64,000 bases of DNA, taken from assembly GCA_013398175.1 (NCBI GenBank), contig VZRZ01007779.1:953610-1017609 (forward strand), given 5' to 3'. Below the pieces are notes generated by a model, which worked only from the letters and a program-made list of their open reading frames with translations, had not been told where the DNA came from and searched no databases. Shown one piece after another: positions 52,101 through 63,684 of the stretch. Position 1 is the stretch's first letter. The number at the start of each line of letters is the position of its first letter. The stretch comes from Climacteris rufus. Lineage: Eukaryota > Chordata > Aves > Passeriformes > Climacteridae. The position numbers and the translations under genes were made by a program.

Positions 52101-55100
52101 CCATGGAGCAAGTCTAAAAAACCCAGCACTAATTTAGCTACAGAGTTCTGCATTCTTTTATGAGTGCATCTCCTTTGTGTAGCAAATTTAGTATGCTGAC
52201 TGGTGCAGTAAGATATAAGAGAGAAATCAAGATAATTGTGCTTATAGGCTACAGAAATCTTACAAATAGGTTTGTAACAGTCAAACATTAGGTAAATTTA
52301 ACAAAAAAAAGTATTTTAAAAAAAATACGAGATGGAATCCCTATGTAAAATCCTGTTATAAAATGCGAGAAAAAATACTTCCTTCAATAAGCATTAAAAT
52401 TCTGAAAGAACTTGTCTACTGGGGAAAACATAAAACTTCTTAGATTTCAGAGCATATACTATCAAACCTCTAAATAGTATTGCCTGGTAGATCACAGACT
52501 TCATGAGTTAGTATTAGAACTCTACTACTTTCAATTCACTACTAGTGTAAGGTATAATCCTGACCAAATCATATCCTTGATTCAAGTATAAACAGTCAAA
52601 TAAGTAAGAAATTATCATTAAAATAAGAAGTTGCATATGGGTTAAAAACTCATTAGGTTATTTTTAACCCTCTATTTAACCTCTAGATCTTGAGCAGATT
52701 TTGTCTCAAGTTCTGTTTGTTACCCTTTTGAAGGCTGGCCTGCCTTCCTCCCTGCCCCAACAATGAAACCTGCAATTCCTATGGAATATCTAGAAAGCAG
52801 GACACTGGTATTAAACACTAGCACTTGCAACAACAGCAGAATCTCAGAAACAGATAGTATTGGATGTCATCAGTGTATAACATCAGCATTGTCAAAAAAA
52901 AAAATAATCAAAGACATTAATTAAGTTTATTTCACCTTAAAAAAATTATTGGAATGTATTATATAGATAATATTCTACAGGTATATTCACAGATGTTCAA
53001 TTTGTTAAAAATTGTCTTCAATAAAACAAAATTACACAAAAGCTATGTTTTAGATGAGTTACTGATTCTCTACCTTTTTTTACGCCTGTATTTCTAAACG
53101 CACTTAATTTTATAGCAAGTAAAATATTTCTATTTCCACCAGAATTTAAAAAAAACAGAACTAAGACTTCAGGACACCGTTGTGCATATCTAATGTAAAA
53201 TGCTAAACACAGTAATTAATTTATCTGTCTCATTTCAAGTCTGACTGCATTAATACCTAATTTTGGCTAAGGACGAGGTGAATAATTTCATGTTCCTTCT
53301 GACTGCCTGTTAAATTACTTAACTCTAATTTAAGCTGGATCCAGATACTCCAGTAACGTCAATTGCCATTTCTTTTTTACACCTACAGCCATGAATTATT
53401 CAAAACATACAATGCACTCTGTCTTTGATCTTCCCTGAAGCCAAGTTTTAGACAACTAAAGAAAAAGGCACTTACCATCACTGCCCAACAAACAGCCAGT
53501 CTTTAATTTGCAACACAGAATGTTGCTTAGATGTCAACCGTAACATTCAGAAAGTCTGAATATTATCTGATTTTTTAAAACTTATTTATAAAAAAACCTA
53601 TTAATTAGAGCTTTACTTTATTCTAAGTTTACAAAGGAAAAACATTTTTCTGTGTCTGAATTTTTAACATAAATAAATAACTTATAAAACAGGTATAACA
53701 GCAATGATACCTGACTGCCATTCTTCATTAAGTGCACTTTCACTGCTGGGGTTATTTTCATCTCCTTCATCCAGCTCTGTACCATTTGTTATGCATTCAA
53801 TGGCATTAGCCTTTAAAGTAGACTCCTCTTCTTCACTCAGTTCCTCACTCGGCTGCTCCCTAAGCAATTGTTCCATTGAATCCCGGAGCTCCTGCAAATC
53901 TGTATCTGTCTCTCCAAACAAACTAAAGGAATGTGATATAAAGTTTATATAATTCATAGTTTACATGACAAACCCTGTAGCAAGAGATCATTTCTTTTGT
54001 TAAGCAGCAAACTGAAAAGTCAATCTAGCTGGAGGGGGAAAAGAAAAAAAGAAAAAAGATAACCCCCCCAGCTATTTGTGATCTCAGTCCAACATGACTC
54101 AGTCCAACATTGATATCATTATATCATGCAACACACATGGAATAATCAGATATCCAACAGTGTCATAAAAAGATGTTAAGTCCTCAATTCAATTTTATTA
54201 GTAAGATAATTTCAAAATCCTTGTATTTGTGCATTACTACAGAACCCTGGCAAATATTTCCAATTCAGATAAAAAAGTGGCTGGACCAAAAAAGAGATCT
54301 AGATCTAATCAGAATAGATACACCAGACTATCCAAGCCGCGGGGAATAGTCAAGAGCAGGGTCAGATTTTGAAGTCCCTGAAAGAATTTGGGGGACTTGA
54401 AAGACATTCTAACACAACAGTAGAAATGATAAATGACTAAGATTCCCTGAACACGTAAAGAAAGGAAATATTCAAGAAATATTTTTTTTCTAGAAGAGCC
54501 ATAGCAATCAACTTTGAGTTGCTTCAGCAAAATGCAAGTTGCACACACCAGACAGAATAGCATCTTGGATGGATTTTGGGAAGGAAGTTCAGACAGCTAT
54601 TTTACCCAGGATAGCCCATTAGCTTCTCAATTCGCTGGAACAAGACTTAAAGTAAATAGTGATTCAATACAAAACTTCTAAAATCTGGGTAAAAACCCCA
54701 TGCTGGTACAGTGTGTATAACAGTTCGTGTCTAACCAAAAACATTCTCGATCTAAGATGCCTGGTAAAATACTTGATAAACTTGATACACTCACATATCC
54801 TCAGAATCAGAAGGTCCTTCTTTGGCTTGCTCATCTTCTGTATCATCTATTTCAAGGTTATGTTGATGCTGCACATCTGCTACACTGGGAACATCAACAA
54901 AAGTTCTGTACAATTTGCAAAGATCTGGGAGCGAACATGTTCTCAGCATCTATGAAAGTAATAGAAAGCTTGCTTGGTAACAATATTAAAGACAGCTTGA
55001 GTTTACATAATACTTTAAAATGAGTTTATTTTAGTTCATTTTCATTTGAAGGTCAGTTTCAAAATAACAATGTGTCCAGCACAGATACTCTAATTGTTGA

Positions 55101-58100
55101 AAAGGTGACATACTGAATTTTACCTCTCAGTTAAAAGGAAGACATTCCTCCTGCCTTTATGGGTTACAGTGACTGAAAAGCCAAGAATACCAAGTGACAC
55201 ACAGCTCCTGGTTTTGCGCTGATTTGTTCACCACCTTGACAGCTAACTAAAAGCACCCTACAGTAGATAAATAATACATATGCATTTTTTTACAACGTAT
55301 TTGTGTCAATCACTTCCATTTAGGACCATTGTAAGTAGCTGACAAAGGAATGTTTTTTAAAATGACACTTTATTATTTCTCTCAGTTGGTCACTGAAAAC
55401 AGTAACTTTTGCTTATGGTATATTTCACTGCAGTTTCATAGCATTAGGAAGTTGTTCAAATTACAATGGTAATTTGTTCCAATGAAAATAAAGCAATATG
55501 GAAACAAAGCAAATGTTTGCTCAGTGACCTATGAAACCTCTCTTTTAAGTCTAAGAATCCCTCAAAAAAGAAATATTCACCATAGTATTAAAAAAAACAA
55601 GAAACAAGACCTAATCTGCACCAAGAAGTTTTACCAATAAGGCTCACTTGCCTGCACCATAGCTCTGAATACATGTTCATCATTTGCTCCTAATGACCCC
55701 ACCAATTTTAATGAACAAAGTAGTTTCTCAGCTGTAGTTTCTATAAACACAGCATATTCCTATGCATGCTCAGATATCAAATCTGTCAGTACCTGTCCAG
55801 AATAACAGTGCCACAAAAGGAACAATTGCTCATTTTGACCTCTACTATGAAACTGAAGGAACAATCAGAAAACTGATCTTACCCCATATTTAAAAAATTT
55901 CCATGTGTTTTGAAAAACACTTCTGTTCATATTAGCTTACTTCTGTTAGCCTAGAGAGAGGACATGAAATCTGTCTACCCTGCTCCCTGCTAAAGGTTCC
56001 ATAGTTTCTGTGGGAGAGCTACAGCAGAAGTGTATTTGGGAAATACCAGAAAGTTACATTGCAGGTACTGCCCAGAAGTACTGAATATCCTCTTACTGCA
56101 ACCAAATGAGGAAAGGGAATGGTTGCTCTCTGTCATCACATCTGCTGCAGCAGTAACAACACACCTGTTGCTTTTCTCCCAGCTCTCTGCCCATCCAGTA
56201 CTGCATTAACAGTGCTGTGACAAACAATTATGGCCAAAACACGTGCCCAATACATAGTAACAAGTGACATACTGAAGCACTTCATATTGATACACCAGAG
56301 AACTCCATTATCAAGCATATCCACTACTTTCTCAATTAGATAAGGTGCAAGGAATGTTCATCTTCCCTCTACTCATAAGTTTTCTGATCATTGTCCAACT
56401 GCCAGATAAAGCCTCAAGAACAACGGAAGTTGATAATAGACTAACTCTTAAAAAATGAAAATGAGATTAATTTATGTGACTATATGGATTTGTGAATTTT
56501 TTATCACAGATGCAAACAACACTATCCTTGTTATTATGCTTCCTAGCAATGCATCAACCAATAGCTACTACTCAATACTCAATTAATCATCAATAGTGCA
56601 ACTTCTTCATGCACTCACAAAAAAAGTCTGGGAGTCAAAGGAATAAATATTCTTTCTTATGTCACATTCCACCAGCTAGGAAATCCTTTTCTATATAGTG
56701 ACTGAATGCAATGCAGGTGTGACAGTTTCCAGAGACCTTGCCACTGTTGTTTCTCCAAAGAGCAGCTGCTCTTTTATGCACATTCCACTTCAGAATCCAG
56801 GCAAGTATTGCATGTAATTTAAAGAGTCTGTTTCATCTACTAGTTTCATAACTACTCTTAACGTATTTTAAATCCGTATCAAAATCACGTTCCATCCTCC
56901 TATACTCATTTCAGAGTGTGAGCTGCCGTTCAATCTTATGTAGGTGGTCAGGAAATGTGTTCAAGAACGCAGCTACTTCCATTCAGTGTTCTTTAGGCTT
57001 CCTGCTTCACAGCCAGAACCTATGCTAGTAGGTTAAATCACCTGTGCTAGTAGGAAAAAAAATCACTTGGTTGCCAGAAATGACAAGATATCTTAGCTGA
57101 CCTGTTCAGTGATTATGTTTATGATGACATGGTAGTGATACTTCTAGAAAACTGCACAAGAGGGAGAAAGCAGTTAGGGCAAGTTAGGAATTTCTTCATG
57201 AACTCTCTCAGTTATGTCTCAGAAAACTGGTGGAATTCCTCCACAAACACCTGGAACACAAAGTGCTGAACGGTGAAACCAGAGACTTCCACCACTGCAT
57301 GAGACTTGCTGATACCATGAGCACAGTGCAGCTGAACTACAGGGCAGACATGGCTAGACAAGTACAGCCACCTGCTGAAAGAGTTGTGCCATCTGTTCTG
57401 ACCTCATTCAGCTTCAGTAAGGAAGTAAGAATAATATAGAAAAAAAAGTATTACTTTTTAGTTTTTTAAACTTGCCTTTGGGTCGTTTGCATCAAAAAGT
57501 CCTGTAGAAAGTCCAATCAACAATGAACTTTTGCCTTTATTTTTCGCTGGTGATATGGAACGTGAACGAGGTACAAAAGGCTCTTCCTGTGAAGACTGAG
57601 CTGACAGAACTGGTGAGGCTGTTGGTACAGCTGTGGGCTGTATTACCCTCTGGAATAAGGGTTCAGCTCGCTGAGAGTCACTGGAACAAGCTTCTGATGT
57701 GGTAAAAGAAAATATGTTACAAATCTAACTAGATTAAAGCCCTAAGACACTTAAGGAAAAGGTAACTAATGTGAAGAAAACTGATTTCTGTTGTACAATC
57801 AGGGGCAAAAGTAAATAGTACTTTAAAAGTATTAAAATGTTTTTGATTACTTTAGTAAATACAATTATAATGTGAATTTTTCCCATTTTAACTTTTTGAC
57901 ACTATACGACCCCCAGCTATAGCCTCTTCTGTTCTCATGTCTTCTGTTTTCTCATTATCCAGTCCATGCCTGAAATTATGTCATCCATTTTCACCTGTTT
58001 CTTATTACCTTACACTAGATTTCTTCAAAGTTTTCTCAATATAATTTGCCCAAGCAGTGGGAAAGAAACCTATCCAGTTTGCTTAAGCCACCCATAATAT

Positions 58101-61100
58101 TTAGATGCAAGAGTATCACCAACGATACTTGACGGTATTGCTGATGTATTTTCTATTCTACTGTAAAATACATAGATCTTCTGAAGTTACTTCCAAGACC
58201 TCCAAGAACAAGCAATTCTTCTATGCAATAAAAAGATTGTCATTTGCAGTTGCTTAAAATATTGGGCTGCAGCTCAATATTAATTTAAGATGTGTATAAA
58301 CAAAGGAACACTTCTATTAAGGAAATAATCAGACTTCATAATATCTCATATAGTCATTTGAAAAGGCTGTAAAGTTCAGAAACTAGACATTCACTTTTAG
58401 GTATCAGTAGGGGCCACTGTCCTGTTCATCTATACACAGTGTAGCTTTGTTGTAATGTTTTCTTCCAAAGTGGCAAACGTAACACCCATACAATTTGTCT
58501 TCCTAATCCATCACAGATTTCCTTTTTAGAAGTAAGAAGTGAAGAAGAAAATGAAAACAAAAACTTGCTCTTTTGAGGTTAATGAAGTGAGAAGGGATGG
58601 CTCAAGTACCCCATACTGCCAGTCATGGAACACAAGACTTCCACTGACCTTCTGCAGCTTCCTTTTGTGGTTGCATCTTGTCAAGCACAACTTTCTCTGA
58701 AGCTGCCTCGTTCATTCTGTCATGTTGTGCCCTATTATGACACATCACATCAAGGAGAAACACCATGCAAAAAATGGTCATTAGTCTACCGAAGTCACCA
58801 AGTGCAGTAAAACTTAATACAACAGCAAGTAATAAAGCTTTAGCTAAATGTAACATTTTAACTGACATGTCCAAATAAGACTCATTTAAAGCCCAGTTGT
58901 TTGAACTGGAGGGAGAGAGGTCAGAAGAGGGTACTTACGTATCCTCTTTCTCTTTTACCCACACTTCATTAACAGTGATAGGAAACTCCTTACTCTCCTT
59001 ACTCTGGTGCTTTTTATCTTCCATTTCTTCCAACATCTCTGCTTCCAAATCATCAGGCTCTAAAATTAATAGTAATTTACCTCGTTAAAAATTAATCTTA
59101 ACCAAGCAGAGATGGGCGAGTATACATCTTAGGATTACACTTAAATACTTCAGCTTTAATAATTTTCTCCATTTTGCAGAAACAGGAGTAGTTTTGTAAT
59201 CCTGGAGGTAAAAGCTTTTTCTTTCTGATACGAGAAGAGTATCTTAAAGTTATAATGAACTATGTCTTCTAAAAACCTCAGTAACATGCCTCCAGAGATC
59301 AAAAGGGTGCTGGATCATATAAGGGAAGAGGTTCCAGCACAATTAATAGGGAGAAACAAACCAAAACCCCCTCAAATTAACAGAAAATTTGAAGAACTTT
59401 AGAACTCCATTTGTACTCTAGAGTTTTCTATAAGCACACAAAAAATGTTTCTGGAAATTTACCAAATACATTACCCAATCAAATTGAAACACAGGCATAG
59501 AAAGCACCTGGTGCTACCCAAAATGTGTTAATAAAAACCTGCACATTATTTATGGGAATATATAAAAGTATGCAGGATCATTAATTCCCTTATTGAACTC
59601 AGTTAACAGATGGTAATTAGAATAACTGATGAAATTACTTACCATGCAGCATAATAGGTTTGCTCTGCACCTGGGTAAGTCCCGTTCTTTGAGATTCTTC
59701 TGGTACAGTCACAACAGACTCTGTATCACCAACTGGTACTGAAGACTGAGCTCCAACAGGAGAAAAAGCCTTCTCTTCCATCTCTTCTGATGAAAACTGA
59801 TGATCTCCTTCAAGAAGTTCTGCAGCACCTAACAGAAAATGACCGTATTACTTAAACAGTGCTTTGTAACATTTGGATAATAAACTACAACGTGGCTAAT
59901 AAGGTAAGTTGAGAATTTTTGTTTCTTTAAAGGAAAACAGAAAAAAAAGGTTTGCCTGTAAAACTATTATAAAGAAGAAAGCTAGAAATAATAAAATTAG
60001 AATCTTATATGTTACAGTACCATTAGTACAAGTTTATATTTGGAATAAATCTAAGTCCTTTAGTCCTTAGAAAGAACAAAGGGCAGGAGTCAACCAGAAA
60101 AAAACCCCTGACTGATAAAAGTCACATGCTGCCAAAAAGGTTATAAGACGTCTCTAATACAATATTCAGATGATGACATCCTTTTAAAAAATAGGCTTGT
60201 TTCCATTAAAAAGCAAAGTCTGAGACTTTTCAGCAGAATGAAGATCCTTCCCTTGCAACATATCCTGGTTTATTTCTTACCGCTTCACTGAGTTTTAAAT
60301 ATTTTGGTGTCCTCCAGTATCAGCTTGTGCTAACACTCAGAACTGAGGCAACACCCAGCAGTAGAAAGCAATAGAATATAAGAATATGCTTCTATTACTT
60401 CAAAATTTTTCTCAGTAGATAAACTGTCAATCTGGCACTTCCTACACTTGCAGTGCAGATAATTACCACTGTGCTTACCATTTATTTCATCTTGCTCCTC
60501 AAGTATGTCAGTTTGCAGCTGCAGCTCTGCTTCTCCTAGGATTCTCAGAACTGAATCAGTAGGGCTTTTGCCCCAGACTTTCCTGTGGGGTTCACCAATA
60601 TCTAACTTAATTACTTCCCCCAGAGTTTGACCTGTTGGGACACAAACACAAATACAGAAACTTGTATAAATTTTTATTCACTTTCTATATAGAAAACTAT
60701 CAAAGAAACAACCTCCACAAAACTAAAAACTACAAAGCCAGAACTCATGTCACCTCACCCCAAGTTAGACAGCCTAAAGACTGTGCTCATCTACAGTTTT
60801 TCTTCTGCCAATTCCAATCAATAACAGGAATTACTCAATACCAGTTGACACATGCAACTTAGCAGCAGCAGTAGCTCTTTTCAGCAATTCAAGCACTCCA
60901 AAAGAAAGCAGTATGAGAAATGTTTAACGCTGGCATGGGATGGTCTTGACCTTTACCTGAAATGGTAAACTAGAAAGTCTCTTGTCCTGCTATTCTTTGA
61001 CATTTATTTCTGTTATTTCTCCCTCCAAGGAAAACAGGATATAAAGCAACAAAGAAAAACAAAACAAAAGAAATTTCTCGATCTTCTAACATTCTAGCCC

Positions 61101-63684
61101 TATAAAACTACTATGCAAAGAAGGAAGTCGTTCACATTCTCAATGATTATTTATTTCCACAATGTGAAACAAACTTTTAGTAACACATGCTGAAACCAGG
61201 AAAAGGTGTTCTATCCTATCCGAAAGACCAGAGAAGGCAGACAGAAAATTTGGGAAGACAGTCTTGATTTAAGAAAGGAAAAAGCTACGAAAGGTTCAAT
61301 AGAAGTAACAGATATAAATGGAGAAAAAAATATTTTTGTTATACTGATAACAGGATTTTCAAATTAACTATGACACTTTCATATATTTTAAATGCTTTTT
61401 ATTCTTTCTGTTAAAGTACTGCCTTTTTAAAAGATACTTACAAAGAAAGCAACCATGCATTTAATTACATAACTATTTGTTCAAATTAGGGAATTGTTTA
61501 TTGAATCTCCTGCAGGCCATATAACTACTCAGCCTGTGCCTTATTGCTTCTTCAAGGGAATACATAACCACCGGCATTGTAGAAATGGATGACGTGTAAC
61601 TGATAAGAAGATGATAATAATAAACAATACTTGTTTTATAAAAACAAACACTACACATGGCAAACTGATTTACTAATACCAGGGTGGCAAAAAAAGAAAG
61701 TACTTACACTCTGTTCCAGTGAGAGAATCTTCCATTGATAACTGAGCTAGAGGAACAACCAACTCAGATGCCCCAGATTCCCATTTTTTGCGATCTCCCA
61801 GAAGAGGCTGGTCACCTTGTTGTTCCTTACCATCTTCAGATTCAGCTGATTCAGAGATATTTTTACACTCCTTTTTTCCTGTCTCATCTTCTTGAGCTTT
61901 AAGATTTTGATTTAATCTTCTCAGTATTTCTCGCTTATTCTGAAATAAGGACCAACATATATCACTTGAAATAGTGCCTTCCTTAAAGGGAAACCTAAAT
62001 GAAACTGTATACAATTTCACATACCTGTATCGCAAAATCTGGCTTTTTTATTTCCTCCTCAGATTCCTGGACAGCAGTTACATGTTCATCCTTTAAGTCC
62101 AAGAAGCATGAAATAGAAAGTAGAGTACAATGTCAGAAAAAATTACCTTGAGAATAGTAATAGACCTAATAGTCTAAAACTTTTTCATGGACAACTGGAG
62201 GTAGACTGGAGGAGAAACAATGTTTGATTATTCTGGTTTTAGGGGGCTTCCTAAAGGCAGAGTTTCAAGGGCACCTTTCATCTTTGAACCATTCATTGTC
62301 TGAAGGTGATTACCAAATGAATCACTCAATTTAAACAGACAGGTGAGAGTTCAGAGCACAAAATATGTAGCGATAAAGCTAGGTATGACCTCTAGAGCAA
62401 GATGCCACCATATTCCTATGCTACAAATAAGTAATTCTAGAAGAGAACCAAAAAAGTGGCAAGCACAGAGTCAAGGATAATCTGTGAAGAAAAAACAGAA
62501 GGGAAAAGAGACAACTTAAGTGACATGTAAATAAACAAACTACATATTGAAAGCAAAAGTGTAGAGTTTATGATCTGGGTACAACGCTTGTTTTCTCCAT
62601 TTCCAATTTCTCTGTGTGCTGATTTTTAATCTGTTAGTCACTGTCTTACAGTAATGCAAGACATACTGTCCACGTGGAAAAAAAAGTGCTAGTGATTTAA
62701 GTATTTGTCCAAATATGATTTATTTTTCTAGTTATCAACTGACATCTTTTAGTGTATTACATTTTATATACACTCTTTAGCACTAAGTTTCACTATAGTC
62801 ATAGCCATCAGGGTTCTATACAGTACACTGAAATCTAGGAAAAGCTTAGGTAAAAATACAAAAGCTAGCATTCAAATTAACACAGACTGTGTTAAAAATT
62901 TAAATTGTAAAAGGTTACACTCATATGCTCAGTTTCACAATTGTAACATAAAGTAGCTGAGGTAAACATGTAAGTATTTAGAATATCAGGACCAAGATCG
63001 TGGAAAACAGAAATTAGGATACTCTTTTCGACAACAAGAAGAAACAGCACTAACAGATTCAAGAATCTTGAGCTTTGTCTCCTCTATAATATTCAGCACA
63101 TTCAAGCTCACTGAAAACCATCATCAATATAACATAGTCCTATCATTCAAAATTTATTTGCTCACTTCCAAAACGTTACCAACTCATTAACTCCTCTCTT
63201 CAAGTGGCTGATGAAAATGCTGGAAGTTGAGGTCTTCTTCCACTAAACATGACTGATCGAAATGGAAATTGCAGCCTATGGTTCATCATAAGCTATTTTG
63301 TTCAAAACATGAATTTCACTTCCAGTCCACACATGTATTTCAACAGCTTCCAACTTTAACTTTTTAAAATTTCTTTTCCCTAATTAAAAGTAACAAATGT
63401 CCTTAACAATTTTTTTTCTACCTAACCTACATGTTTTTTCTAAACATTCTCTTTTCAATCAGTATTTATTTTCTTTCTATTCATTTTACCCTCTTAGCAA
63501 AAGTACCTACCACACCCACTTCCTTCAAAGCAGAAGTCATGGAGATGACAGGTACACCAGGCTTCACTGGAACTTGTGGCTTAGGAAGAGCTGCTCCAGG
63601 CTCTTGTAGTCCATTCACAGGACTATGTTCTGTAGCTTCCACATGAAAAGGCACATTAGGATTCCTTACCCCTTTTGCAATCAG
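49147..63684 (-). CDS. NEK1: NEK1, C-terminal half (spliced; 13 coding exons in window)
   Basis: NEK1 is a NIMA-family serine/threonine kinase of the centrosome, primary cilium and DNA-damage response. Human loss or variation is linked to short-rib polydactyly and to ALS. The window holds 626 residues of the C-terminal regulatory half; human NEK1 is about 1260-1290 residues, so the kinase domain and basic coiled coil are off the right edge. Exon edges, 5' to 3': 63684-63511, 62090-62025, 61939-61708, 60631-60479, 59828-59643, 59059-58939, 58731-58649, 57693-57476, 54949-54795, 53922-53711, 51614-51481, 51201-51069, 49160-49147. Reading phase agrees at every junction. Diagnostic blocks are NKREILRRLNQNLKAQEDE, WGKSPTDSVLRILGEAELQ, GLSTGLFDAN, LRTCSLPDL, NPSSESALNEEW, NSDGEIASE and YAKILHLVMADGAYQE. 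The acidic tail is the region known to bind CFAP410/C21orf2. No frameshift or premature stop is seen. Confidence 0.96.
51069..51201 (-). CDS. NEK1: NEK1 penultimate coding exon
   Basis: The acceptor is ccttttccccag|GCT and the donor CAAGAAG|gtaatc; 133 nt, phase 0 to 1. It encodes AILEDEDENIDICSTIVQTV and NEHKHLYAKILHLVMADGAY followed by QE. The read-through past the donor (NLSVSW...) is intronic and not part of the protein. Confidence 0.96.
51481..51614 (-). CDS. NEK1: NEK1 coding exon, NSDGEIASE block
   Basis: The acceptor is tttcttcctag|ATA and the donor ATAAAG|gtttgt; 134 nt, phase 1 to 0. It encodes NSDGEIASECEECDSIFSHL and EELRYNLEQEIGFDKLIEVY. It contains one extra Glu (ECEECD) against the human sequence as I recall it. 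Confidence 0.96.
53711..53922 (-). CDS. NEK1: NEK1 coding exon, acidic ETDTDLQEL block
   Basis: The acceptor is attcctttag|TTT and the donor CAGTCAG|gtatca; 212 nt, phase 2 to 1. It encodes LFGETDTDLQELRDSMEQLL, REQPSEELSEEEEST and NPSSESALNEEWQS. Over a quarter of the residues are Asp or Glu. Confidence 0.96.
54083..54110. repeat. Short tandem duplication, 15-bp period
   Basis: CTCAGTCCAACAT occurs twice, at 54083-54095 and 54098-54110, in the NEK1 intron upstream of the ETDTDLQEL exon. Minor local duplication. Confidence 0.75.
54795..54949 (-). CDS. NEK1: NEK1 coding exon, MLRTCSLPDL block
   Basis: The acceptor is ttactttcatag|ATG and the donor GGATAT|gtgagt; 155 nt, phase 0 to 2. It encodes MLRTCSLPDLCKLYRTFVDV, then VADVQHQHNLEIDDTEDE and KEGPSDSED. 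It is strongly conserved with mammalian NEK1. Confidence 0.96.
54950..57475 (-). other. NEK1: NEK1 GC-AG intron, 2.5 kb
   Basis: The donor is gcaagt and the acceptor attactttcatag. Apart from the C at +2, the donor is a perfect U1 match (AAG|GCAAGT), as is usual for the small class of natural GC-AG introns. The intron carries an uncharacterised open frame on the opposite strand at 57230-57439. Confidence 0.88.
57476..57693 (-). CDS. NEK1: NEK1 coding exon ending in a GC splice donor
   Basis: The acceptor is accacatcag|AAG; 218 nt. The variable first part (ACSSDSQRAEPLFQ...) leads into the conserved NKGKSSLLIGLSTGLFDAN and DPK. The exon ends CCAAAG|gcaagt. Only the GC site keeps frame with the next exon (MLRTCSLPDL); the nearest GT, four bases on, would shift it. 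Confidence 0.92.
58649..58731 (-). CDS. NEK1: NEK1 coding exon, 83 nt linker
   Basis: The acceptor is gtcataatag|GGC and the donor AGAAG|gtcagt. It encodes AQHDRMNEAASEKVVLDKM and QPQKEAAE. It is not conserved enough for independent recognition. It is placed because both junction phases (2 in, 1 out) match the neighbouring exons. Confidence 0.8.
58939..59059 (-). CDS. NEK1: NEK1 coding exon, EPDDLE block
   Basis: The acceptor is attaattttag|AGCC and the donor GATAC|gtaagt; 121 nt, phase 1 to 0 plus 2 nt. With the split codon it reads EPDDLEAEMLEEMEDKK and then ITVNEVWVKEKED. It corresponds to the human EPDDLE...DVWI segment. Confidence 0.9.
59643..59828 (-). CDS. NEK1: NEK1 coding exon, variable Ser/Glu-rich linker
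   Basis: The acceptor is ttctgttag|GTG and the donor GCATG|gtaagt; 186 nt, phase 1 to 1. It encodes AAELLEGDHQFSSEEMEEKA through KPIMLH. This part is poorly conserved against mammals, but its position and phase fit. Symmetrical phase means it could be skipped in frame. Confidence 0.85.
60479..60631 (-). CDS. NEK1: NEK1 coding exon, GEVIKL...WGKSPTDSV block
   Basis: The acceptor is gtcccaacag|GTC and the donor AAATG|gtaagc; 153 nt, phase 1 to 1. It encodes LGEVIKLDIGEPHRKVWGKS and then PTDSVLRILGEAELQLQTD. These match the NEK1 tail strongly. Confidence 0.95.
61708..61939 (-). CDS. NEK1: NEK1 coding exon, NKREILRRLN block
   Basis: The acceptor is ccttatttcag|AAT and the donor AGAGT|gtaagt; 232 nt, phase 0 to 1. 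It starts with the highly conserved NKREILRRLNQNLKAQEDE helix. A less conserved acidic stretch follows, then DRKKWESGASELVVPLAQLS, matching the human DRKKWE...LVIPL block. Confidence 0.95.
62025..62090 (-). CDS. NEK1: NEK1 coding exon, 22 codons
   Basis: It is 66 nt, phase 0 at both ends, encoding DEHVTAVQESEEEIKKPDF plus AIQ, and joins directly to the NKREIL exon. The donor ATACAG|gtatgt is good. The acceptor ttggacttaaag has a weak pyrimidine tract, and the exon is symmetrical, so it could be skipped without a frameshift. Confidence 0.83.
63511..63684 (-). CDS. NEK1: NEK1 coding exon, 58 codons
   Basis: The acceptor is tctatacag|CTG and the donor is GTGTG|gtaggt. It is 174 nt, phase 0 at both ends. 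It encodes LIAKGVRNPNVPF through SALKEVGV, a proline- and valine-rich linker. The 5' flank up to 64000 shows no further exon. Confidence 0.88.
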
